Positions 10,366 through 18,752 of a stretch of DNA of 19,915 nt are shown here, piece by piece. Each line of letters opens with the position of its first letter. Position 1 is the stretch's first letter. This DNA is from Cristatella mucedo (Eukaryota > Bryozoa > Phylactolaemata > Cristatellidae), in assembly GCA_009760855.2 (NCBI GenBank), contig WPIO01000602.1:1-19915 (forward strand). The letters run 5' to 3'. Both the position numbers and the translations under genes were made by a program. Below the pieces are notes generated by a model. It was not told where the DNA came from, did no database searches, and saw only the letters and a list, made by a program, of their open reading frames with translations.

Positions 10366-11845
10366 GGGGCGATTTACTGTATCTAGATATTGTGCGATCT
10401 GCTGTGAACTCATGCAAAATAAGCTATTCTAGTGTGAATTGCCTAATGCAAAGCGCAGAACTCTACAGCAACTTATTACAGGCTATTACGAGCTCTATTG
10501 AGGTATTTTCATATTCAGCGATCTGCTGCAAACGCAAGCTGAATGAGTTATCAAATTGCGATTGCCTAAAGCAAGAAGCTGCACTCTGCTGCAAGCTACT
10601 GCACGCTGAGACGGGTCGATTTAAAGTATCTAGATATTGTGCGATCTGCTGCAATCTCATCCAAAGTAGGTTATTCAAGTGTGAATGGCCTTATGCTAGG
10701 CGCCGCACTCAGCAGCAAGCCATCACGGCTATAAAGAGCAGTATCGAGGTTTCTTTACATTTACCGATTTGCTGCAAACTCAAGCAAAAAGAGTAAATCA
10801 ATTGCGATTGCCTAAAGCAAGGAGATGCATTTTGGTGCAAACAACAGCATGCCCCCGCGGATTGGTTTAAAGTATCTAGATATTGTGCGATCTGCTGGGA
10901 TATCATGCAAGATAAGCTCTTCAAGTGTGAATGGCCTAATGCTAGGCGCTGCAATCTGCAGCAAGTTATGTCACTATATAACGAGCAGTATCAAGGTGTC
11001 TTTATATTCAGCGATTTGCAGCAAACTTAACCGAAATGTGTTATTCAGGTGCGATTGCCTAAACCAAGTAGCTGGACTCTGCTGCAAGCTACAGCACGCT
11101 TAGAAGGGTTGATTTAAAGTATCTAGATATTGTCCGATCTGCCGCGATCTCATGCAAAGTAGGTTGTTCAAGTGTGAATGGCCTAATGCTAGTCACCCCA
11201 CTCTGCAGCAAGCAATCGCACGCTATAACGAGCAGTATCGAGATGTCTTTATATTCCGCGATCAGCTGCAAACTCAACCGAAATGAGTTATTCAAAGGCG
11301 ATTGCCTGAAGCAAGGCGCTGCATTATGCTGCAAAGTACTGCACGCTCTGGTGGGTTGATTTAAAGTATCTAGATATTGTGCGATCTGCTGTGAACTCAT
11401 GCAAGATAAGCTATTCAAGTGTAAATGGCCTAATGCAAGGCGCCTCACACTGCAGCAAGTTATCACACGCTATAACGAGCAGTATCGAGGTGTCCTAATA
11501 TTCTGCGATCTGCTGCAATTTCAAGCGAAATGAGTTGTTCAAGTGCGATTGCCTAAAGCAAGGCCTGCACTAATCTCCGCACGACTGCATGACTTGACGG
11601 GTTGATTTAAAGTATCTAGATATAGTGCAATCTGCTGTGAACTCATGCAAAACAAGTTATACAAGTGTGAATGGCTTAATGCAAAACACCTCACACTGCA
11701 GCAAGTTAGCACACGATATAACGAGCAGTATCGAGGTGTCTTTATATTCAGCGATCTGCTGCACACTCAACCGAAATGAATTATTCAAGTGCAATTGCCT
11801 AAAGCAAGGCCTGCACTCTGCTCCGAGCTACTTCATGCCTTGACG
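10366..11845. repeat. Block of six dimers related to 12585-14312, with one dimer missing
   Basis: Dimers at 10366, 10613, 10859, 11106, 11353 and 11599 parallel those at 12585, 13080, 13326, 13574, 13821 and 14067. Shared rare words are AGCAACTTATTACAGGC, GAGTTATCAAATTGCG, CATTTTGGTGCAAAC and GCAAAGTACTGCACGC. The copy at 12.6-14.3 kb has an extra dimer at 12833. The dimer at 10366 ends with the CGCTGAGACGG tail that belongs to that missing dimer, so it looks like a fused deletion product. At 10848-10864 the junction is unusual (CCCCCGCGGATTGG). Confidence 0.75.
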
Positions 11846-14066
11846 GGTTGATTTGAAGTATCTAGATATTGTGCGATCTGCTGTGAACTCATGCAAAATA
11901 AGGTATTCAAGTGTGAATGGCTTAATGCAAAGCACTGCACTCTGCCGCAAGCTATCACAAGCTATGAGGATGAGTATCGAGGTGTGTTTATGTTCCGCGA
12001 TCTGCTGCAAAATCAAGCGATATGCGTTTTTTAAGTGCGATTGCCTAAAGCTAACCTGAGCAATCTGCTGCCAGCTCCTTCACGCTTTGACGGGTGGATT
12101 TAAAGTATCTAGATATTGGGCAATCTCCTGCTATCTCATGCAAAATTGGTTAGTCAAGTGAGAATGGCTTAATGCAAGGCACCACATTCTGCAGCAAGTT
12201 ATCACACGCCATAACGAGCAGTATTGAGGTGTCCTTACATTCCGCGATCTTCAGCAAACTCATTCGAAATGTGTTTTTAATGTACGATTGCCCTAAGCAA
12301 GGCGCAGCACTCTGCTGTCAGCTCATGCAAGCTTCGACGGGTGGATTTAAAGCCTCTAGATATTGTGCGATCTGCTGTGAACTCATGCAAAATAAGTTAT
12401 TCAAGTGTGAATGGCTTAATGCAAGGCACCGCACTCTTCAGCAAGTTATCGCACGGAATGAGGTGCAGTATCGAGGTATCCTAATGTTCCGCGATATGCT
12501 GCAAAATCAAGCAAAGTTCGTTTTTCAAGTGTGATTGCCTAAACCAAGGTGCAGCACTCTGCTGCTAGCTCCTGCATGCTTCGACGGTTGGATTTAAAGT
12601 AGCTAGATATTGTGCTATCTGCTGTGAACTCATGCAAGATAAGCTATTCAAGTGTGAATGGCTTAATGCAAAGCGCAGAACTCTGCAGCAACTTATTACA
12701 GGCTATTACGAGCTCTATTGAGGTGTCTTCATATTCAGAGATCTGCTGCAAACGCAAGCGGAATGAGTTATCAAATTGCGATTGCCTAAAGCAAGGAGCT
12801 GCACTCTGCTGCAAGCTACTGCACTCTCTGACGGGTCGATTAAAAGTATCTAGATATTGTGCGATCTGCTGTGAAGTCATGCAAAATAAGCTATTCAAGT
12901 GTGAATGGCCTAATGCAAGGCGCTGCAATCTGCAGCAACTTATTACACGATATAACGAGCTGTATCGAGGTGTCTTTCTGTTCCCCGATCAGCTGCAAAC
13001 TTAACCGAAATGAGTTATTCATGTGCGATTGCTTAAACCAAGGAGCTGCACTCTGCTGCAAGCTACCACACGCTGAGACGGGTCGATTTAAAGTATCTAG
13101 ATATTGTGCGATCTGCTGCGAACTCATCCAAAATAAGCTATTCAAGTGTGAATGGCCTAATGCTTGGCGCAGCACTCAGCAGCAAGCTATCACGGATATA
13201 AAGAGCTGTATCGAGGTGTCTTTATATTTACCGATTTCCTGCAAACTCAAGCAAAATGAGTTATTTCAGTGCCATTGCCTAAAGCAATGAAATGCATTTT
13301 GGTGCAAACTAACAGCATGCTTGGCGGGTTGATTTAAAGTATCTAGATATTGTGCGATCTGCTGTGAACTCATGCAAAATAAGCTATTCAAGTGTGAATG
13401 GCTTAATGCAAGGCCCCGCAATCTGCAGTAAGTTTATCACACGATATAACGAGCAGTATCGAGGTGCCTTTATATTCAGTGATCTGCTGCAAACTAGGGC
13501 GAAATGAGTTGTTCAAGTGCGATTGCCCAAAGCAAGGAGCTGCACTCTGGTGCAAGCTACGGCAGGCTTAGGAGGGTTGATTTAAAGTATCTAGATATTG
13601 TGAGATCTGCTGCGATCTCATACAAAGTAGGTTATTCAAGTGTGAATGGCCTAATGCTAGGCGCCGCACTCTGCAGCAAGTTATTTCACGATATAACGAG
13701 CATTATCGAGGTGTCTTTACATTCAGTGATCTGCTGCAAACTCAACCGAAATGAGTTATTCAAGTGCGATTGCCTGAAGCAAGGAGCTGCATTATGCTGC
13801 AAAGTACTGCACGCTCTGGTGGGTTAATTTAAAGTATCTAGATATTGTGTGATCTGCTGTGAACTCATGCAAGATAAGCTATTCAAGTGTGAATGGCTTA
13901 ATGCAAGGCGCCTCACACAGCAGCAAGTTATCACACGCTATAACGAGCAGTATCGAGGTGTCTTTATATTCAGCGATCTGCTGCAAACTCAAGCGAAATG
14001 AATTATTCAAGTGCGATTGCCTAAAGCAAGGCCTGCACTCTGCTCCGAGCTACTTCATGCCTTGAC

Positions 14067-14190
14067 GGGTTGATTTGAAGTATCTAGATATTGTGCGATC
14101 TGCTGTGAACTCATGCAAAATAAGCTATTCAAGTGTGAATGGCCTAATGCAAGGCTCCGCAATCTGCAGCAAGTTATCACACGATATAAC
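14067..14190. repeat. Half-unit A (about 124 bp)
   Basis: Key blocks in order are GGGTTGATTT, the palindrome TATCTAGATA, GCGATCTGCTGTGAACTCAT, ATTCAAGTGTGAATGGC and CTGCAGCAAGTTATCACACG. The stretch just after AATGCAAGG is the most variable part and separates unit types (CGCCGCA, CCCAGCA, CACCACA, CTCCGCA). Against half B, the GCGATCTGCTG, TATTCAAGTG and GCACTCTGC-type blocks fall at equivalent positions, so A and B are homologous. The first ~27 bp and the palindrome have no counterpart in B. Confidence 0.85.
14081..14090. other. Perfect 10-bp palindrome TATCTAGATA (example copy)
   Basis: TATCTAGATA equals its own reverse complement and includes an XbaI site. It recurs in most A halves and never in B halves. 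It is altered in a few unit types, for example TATCTAAATA at 531, 2747, 4963 and 15928, and TATTTAGATA in most hybrid units. A conserved palindrome in only one of two homologous halves could be a protein-binding site, but no function is shown by the sequence. Confidence 0.6.
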
Positions 14191-14201
14191 GAGCAGTATC
14201 G
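14182..14201. other. Inverted repeat CGATA/TATCG at the A-B joint (example copy)
   Basis: CGATA (14182-14186) and TATCG (14197-14201) are perfect inverted 5-bp arms around a 10-bp spacer TAACGAGCAG. The arrangement spans the A-to-B boundary and recurs in dimers whose A half ends CACACGATATAAC. In dimers ending CACACGCTATAAC the left arm is broken by one base. The stem is short and may be chance. Confidence 0.4.
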
Positions 14202-14312
14202 AGGTGTCTTTATATTCAGCGATCTGCTGCAAACTCAAGCGAAATGAATTGTTCAAGTGCGATTGCCTAAACCAAGAGCTGCACTCTGCTTCAAGCTACC
14301 GCACGGTTAGAC
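14191..14312. repeat. Half-unit B (about 122 bp)
   Basis: Key blocks are GAGCAGTATCGAGGTGTCT, TATTCAGCGATCTGCTG, CAAACTCAAGCGAAATGA, CAAGTGCGATTGCCTAAA and a variable tail. The tail defines several types across the array: CTGCTGCAAGCTAC, CTGCTCCGAGCTAC, CTCTGCTTGAACTACAG, CTGCTAGCTCCTGC and ATTATGCTGCAAACTAC forms. The GATTTGCACT tail makes a 245-bp dimer, and most others make 246 or 247 bp. The B-tail to A-head junction is the least conserved part of the repeat and is where most length changes fall. Confidence 0.85.
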
Positions 14313-15302
14313 GGGTTGATTTAAAAGTATCTAGATATTGTGCAATCTGCTGTGAACTCATGCAAAATAAGCTATCTAAGTGTGAATGGCCTAATGCAAG
14401 GCACCGCACTCTGCAGCAAGTTATCTCGCTGAATGAGGTGCAGTATCGAGGTATCTTTATGTTCCGCGATATGCTGCAAAATCAAGCAAAGTTCGTTATT
14501 CAAGTGTGATTGCCTAAGCCAAGGTGCAGCATGCTGCTGCTAGCTCCTGCACGCTTCGACGGTTGGATTTAAAGTAGCTAGATATTGTGCGATCTGCTGT
14601 GAACTCATGCAAAATAAGCTATTAATTGTGAATGGCTTAATGCAAAGCACTGAACTCTGCCCCAAGTTATCACAAGCTAAGAGGATGGGTATCGAGGTGT
14701 GTTTATGTTCTGCGATCTGCTGCAAAATCAAGGAAATTGCGTTATTCAAGTGTGATTGCCTAAACCAAGGTGCAGCACTCCACTGCTAGCTCCTGCACGC
14801 TTCGACGGGTGGATTTAAAGTATCTAGGTATTGGGCAATCTCCTGCTATCTCATGCAAAATTAATTATTCAAGTGAGAATGGCTTAATGCAAGGCACCAC
14901 ATTCCGCAGCGCAGTTGTCACACGCCATAACGAGCAGTATTGAGGTGTCTTTACATTCCGCGATCTTCTGCAAACTCATTCGAAATGTGTTTTTTGGGTA
15001 CGAATGCCCTAAGCAAAGCTCAGCACTCTGCTGCCAGCTCATACAAGCTTCGATGGGTGGATTGAAAGTCTCTAGATATTGTGCGATCTGCTGTAAACTC
15101 ATGCAAAATAAGTTATTCAAGTGTGAATGGCCTAATACAAGGCACCGCAGTTCGCAGCAAGTTATCACACGGAATGAGGTGCAGTATCGAGGTATCTTTA
15201 TGTTCCGCGATATGCTGCAAAAATCTAGCAAAGTTCGTTATTCAAGTGTGATTGCCTAAATCAAGGTGCAGCACTCTGCTGCTAGTTCCTGCATGCTTCG
15301 AC

Positions 15303-15671
15303 GGTTGAATTTAAAGTATCTAGATATTGTGCGATCTCCTGCGATCTTATGCAATATAGGTTATTCAAGTGTGAACGGCTTATTGTAAGGCACCACACTC
15401 TGCAGCAATTTATCACACGCTATAAAGAGCAGTGTCGAGGTGTATTCACATTTTGGGATCTGCTTAAAACTCAAGCGAAATGATTTATTTAAATGCGATT
15501 GCCTGAAACAAGGAGCTGCATTATGCTGCAAACTACTGCACGCTCTGGCGGGTTGATATAAAGTATTTAGATATTTTGCGATCTGCTGCAAACTCAAGCG
15601 AAATGAGTTATTCAAGTATGATTGCCTAAAGCAAGGCGAGCACTCCTTTCCGAGCTACTGCATGACTAGAC
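15303..15671. repeat. Dimer plus hybrid half: 369-bp block, copy 3
   Basis: The block has the same composition as 5159-5527 and 7512-7880. The dimer carries GCAATATAGG and GTGTATTCACATTTTGG. It is entered from a TGG-type tail (TTCGACGGTTGAATTT), so the domain border falls exactly at the start of this block. Confidence 0.85.
15550..15671. repeat. Hybrid A/B half-unit 4 (122 bp)
   Basis: The head is GGGTTGATATAAAGTATT and, after GCGATCTGCTG, the body is B-type. It is nearly identical to the unit at 7759, including AAGGCGAGCACTCC. It is followed by the same kind of dimer that follows the hybrids at 153 and 5406. Confidence 0.88.
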
Positions 15672-16410
15672 GGGTTGATTTAAAGTATCTAGATATCGTA
15701 TGATCTGCTGTGAAGTCATGCAAAATAAGCTATTCAAGTGTGAATGGCCTAATGCAAGGTGCAGCAATCTGCAGCTAGTTATCACACGATATAACAAGCA
15801 GTATCGAGGTGTCTTTATATTCAGCGATCTGCTGCAAACCTAACAGCAATGAGTTATTCATGTGCGATTGCTTAAACCAAGGAGCTGCTCTCTGCTGCAA
15901 GCTACCTCACGCTTAGACGTATTGATTTTAAGTATCTAAATATTGTAAGATCTGCTGCGATCTCATCCAAAGTAGGTTATTCAAGTGTGAATGGCCTACT
16001 GCTACGAGCCGCACTCAGCAGCAAGATATCACAGGCCATAACGAGCGGTATCGAGGTGTCTTTATATTCCGCGATCTGCTGCAAACTCATGCGAAATGAG
16101 TTATTCAAGTGCGATTGCCTAAAGCAAGATTTGCACTCTGCTTGAACTACAGCATGCTTTGACGGGTTGATTTAAAGCATCTAGATACTGTGCAATCTGC
16201 TATGAACTCATGCTAAATAAAGCATTCAAGTGTGAATGGCTTAATGCAAGAAGCCGCACTCTGCAGCATGTTATCACACCCTAGAACGAGCAGTTTCAAG
16301 GTGTCTGTAATTTCCGCTATCTGCTGCAAAATCAAGCAAAATAAATAATTAAATTGCGATTGCCTGAAGAAAGGCGTAGCAATCTGCTGTCAGCACCTGC
16401 ATGCTTCGAC
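15672..16410. repeat. Dimers repeating the order found at 275-800
   Basis: The starts 15550, 15672, 15919 and 16164 are each exactly 15,397 bp from 153, 275, 522 and 767. Shared markers are ATATAACAAGCAG, CAGCAATGAG or its variant at 451-457, CGTATTGATTTTAAG, TGCTACGAGCC and the GATTTGCACTCTGCTTGAAC tail. The match fails within the dimer at 16164, which opens as 767 (AGATACTGTGCAATCTGC) but then follows 8864 (CATGCTAAATAAAG). Confidence 0.82.
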
Positions 16411-16903
16411 GGGTGGATTTAAAGTATCTAAATGTTGTGTGATCTCCTGCGATTTTATGCAAAATAGGTTATTCAAGTGTGAATGGCTTATTGCAAGGCA
16501 CCAGACTCTGCAGCAAGGTATCACATGCTATAACGAGCAGTATCAAGGTTTATTTACGTTCTGCGATCTTCTGCAAACACAAGCGAAATGATTTATTCAA
16601 GTGCGATTGCCTGAAGCCAGGAGCTGCATTATGCTGCAAACTATTCCACGCTTAGGCAGGTTGATTTAAAGTATCTAGATATTGTGCGATCTGCTGTGAA
16701 GTCATGCCAAATAAGCGATTCAACTGCGAATGGCCTAATTGAAGGCGCCGCACTCCGCAGCAAGTCATCACACGATATAACGAGTAGTATTGAGGTGTCC
16801 TAATATTCAGCCATCTGCAGCGAACCTAAGCGAAATGAGTTATTCAAGTGCGGTTGCTAAAAGCAAGGCCTGCACTCCTCTACGAGGTACTGCATGACTT
16901 TAC
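16164..16903. repeat. Three-dimer (740-bp) insertion relative to the 0-2 kb order
   Basis: The dimer at 16164 begins like 767, and the dimer at 16904 ends like 767 (GGTGTCTTTAAATTCAGC). Between them three extra dimer lengths are present. The A and B halves of 16164 match 8864-9110 in rare words (CAGTTTCAAGGTGTCTGTA, AAATAAATAATTAAATTGCG). After the insertion the offset to the 0-2 kb copy rises from 15,397 to 16,136 bp and stays constant. Confidence 0.8.
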
Positions 16904-18135
16904 GTGTTGATTTAAAGTATCTAGATATTGTGCGATCTGCTGTGAAGTCAAGCAAAATAAGTTATTCAAGTGTGAATGGCCTAATGCAAAGCACCGCAAT
17001 CTGCAGCAAGTTTTCACACGATATAACGAGCAGTATCGAGGTGTCTTTAAATTCAGCTATCTGCTGCAAACTCAAGCGAAATGAATTATTCAAGTGGGAT
17101 TGCCTAAAGCAAGGCCTGCACTCTGCTCCGAGCTACTTAATGCCTTGACGGGTTGATTTGAAGTATCTAGATATTGTGCGATCTGCTGTGAACTCATGCA
17201 AAGTAAGCTATTCTTGTATGAATGGCCTAATGCAAGGCCCAGCACTCTGCAGCAAGTTATCACAAGCTATAAAGAGCAGTATCGAGGTGTCTTTATATTT
17301 AGCGATTTGCTGCAAACTTAAGCAAAATTAGTTATTCAAGTGCGATTGCCTGAAGCTAGGTGCTGCATTATGCTGCAAACTACTCCACGCTTTGGCGGGT
17401 TGATTTAAAGTATCTAGATATTGTCCGATCTGCTGTGAACTCATGCAAGATAAGCTATTCAAGTGTGAATGGCCTAATGCTAGGCGCCGCAATCTGCAGC
17501 AAGGTATCACACGATATAATGAGCAGTATCAAGGTGTCTTTATATTCAGTGATCTGCAGCAAACTTAACCGAAATGTGTCATTCTTGTGCGATTGCCTTA
17601 AGCAAGGAGCTGCACTCCACTGCAAGCTACCGCACGTTAGACGGGTTGATTTAAAGTATCTTAATATTGTGCGATCAGCTGCGATCTCATGCCTAGTAGG
17701 TTATTCAAGTGTGAATGGCCTAATGCTAGGCGCCGCACTCTGCAGCAAGCTATTACACGATATAACGAGCAGTATTGAGGTGTCTTTATATTCCGCGATC
17801 TGCTACAAACTGAAGCAAAATGAGTCATTCAAGTGCGATTGCCTAAAGCAAGGCCATCACTCTGGTCCGAGCTACTGCATGCCTTGACGGGTTGATTTAA
17901 AGAATCTACATATCGTGCGATCTGCTGTAATCTCATGCAAAATAAGCTATTCAAGTGTGAATGGCCTAATGCAAGGAGCAGAGCTCTGCAGCAAGTTATC
18001 ACACGCTATAAAGAGCAGTATCGAGGTGTGTTTATATTTACCGATTTACTGCAAACTAAAGCAACTAGAGTTATTCAAGTTCGATAGCTCAAAGCATGGA
18101 GCTGCATTATGCTGCAAACTACTGCAGGCCCTGGC
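16904..18135. repeat. Dimers repeating the order found at 767-1998
   Basis: The starts 17150, 17397, 17643 and 17889 are each 16,136 bp from 1014, 1261, 1507 and 1753, and the types agree. Shared rare words include AAGCTATTCTTGTATGAATG, CCACTGCAAGCTACCGCAC, CATGCCTAGTAGG and CTACATATCGTGCG or CTACATATCATGCG. It also corresponds to 2983-4214 in the second higher-order copy. The divergence is greater than between the two adjacent 2,216-bp copies, so this separation is older. Confidence 0.85.
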
Positions 18136-18630
18136 GGGTTTATTTAAAGTATCTAGATATTGTGCGATCTACTGAGATCTCATGCAAAATAGTTTATTCA
18201 AGTGTGAATGGCCTATTGCTAGGCGCCCCAATCTGCAGCAAGTTTTTACACGATATAACGAGCAGTATCGAGGAGTCTTTATATTCAGCGATCTGCTGCA
18301 AACCTAACCGAAATGTTTTATTCATGTGCGATTGCCTAAAGCAAGGACCTGCACTCTGCTGCAAGCTACCGCAGGCTGAGACGGGATGATTTAATGTATC
18401 TAGATATTGTGCGATCTGCTGCGATCTCATGCAAAGTAGGTTATTCACGTTTGAATGGGTTAATGCAATGCCCTGCACTCTGCAGCAAGTCATCAAACGA
18501 TATAACGAGCAGTATCGAGGTGTATTCACATTCTGCGATCTGCTGAAAACTCAAACCGAAATGATTTATTCACGTACGATTGCCTAAAGCAAGGAGCTGC
18601 ATTATGCTGCAAACTACTGCACGCTATGGT
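18136..18630. repeat. Two dimers leading to the last hybrid unit
   Basis: Dimers start at 18136 and 18383. The second carries the CGAGGTGTATTCACATTCTG marker and the GCATTATGCTGCAAACTACTG tail that precede three other hybrid units, but its A half is of another type (GGTTATTCACGTTTGAATGG). It may therefore be a recombinant of the dimer that usually precedes hybrids. Confidence 0.72.
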
Positions 18631-18752
18631 GGGTTGATATCAAGTATCAAGATATTGTGCGATTTGCTGCGAACTCAAGCAAAATGAGGTATTCAAGTAT
18701 AATTGCCTAAAGCAAGGCCTGCACTTTTGTCGGAGCTACTGCATGACTTGAC
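18631..18752. repeat. Hybrid A/B half-unit 5 (122 bp, diverged)
   Basis: The head GGGTTGATATCAAGTATCAA and a B-type body (CGAACTCAAGCAAAATGAGG) give the same fused layout as the other four hybrids. It has many private changes (GCACTTTTGTCGGAGC, AGTATAATTGCC). It keeps GATAT in the head and the AGTAT word in the body, so common origin is likely but less certain. Confidence 0.72.

Larger units (their letters stand above)
12585..14312. repeat. Block of seven dimers related to 10366-11845
   Basis: Here the unit order is complete: 12585, 12833, 13080, 13326, 13574, 13821, 14067. The run 12585-13325 also parallels 6024-6764, which supports this as the older order. From 13326 on, the offset to the other copy is 2,467-2,468 bp (ten dimers), while before the extra dimer it is 2,219 bp (nine dimers). 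Confidence 0.75.
14067..14312. repeat. Representative 246-bp A-B dimer
   Basis: This dimer is close to what I judge by eye to be the array consensus and serves as a reference for the others. It runs from GGGTTGATTTGAAG to the next GGGTTGATTT. PstI (CTGCAG) and XbaI (TCTAGA) sites each occur once, both in the A half, and recur in most dimers. DpnII/MboI sites (GATC) occur in both halves within GCGATCTGCTG. The length of 246 bp is a multiple of three. Many sister dimers have 247 bp because of one extra base near the B-to-A junction. Confidence 0.9.
8864..15302. repeat. Domain rich in the TGG-junction subfamily
   Basis: Dimers in this stretch often end with CTCCTGCATGCTTCGACGG and enter the next unit as GGGTGGATTTAAAG or GGTTGGATTTAAAG. 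Such ends fall at 9111, 9605, 10119, 12092, 12339, 12585, 14561, 14807, 15055 and 15303. The only one elsewhere is at 16411. Companion variants are CTGCTGCAAAATCAAGC and CGAGGTGTGTTTATG in half B and CAAGTGAGAATGGCTTAATG in half A. Near-sister dimers lie at 10119, 12092 and 14807. Other unit types are interleaved. The domain is flanked on both sides by unit types characteristic of 0-5 kb. Confidence 0.78.

Noticed and set aside
17360-17887. The longest plus-strand open frame (175 codons) as a real gene
   Set aside because: It is two repeat units read in phase. Similar short frames recur on both strands in almost every unit and end wherever a 247-bp dimer shifts the frame. There is no recognisable domain, promoter or translation start context.
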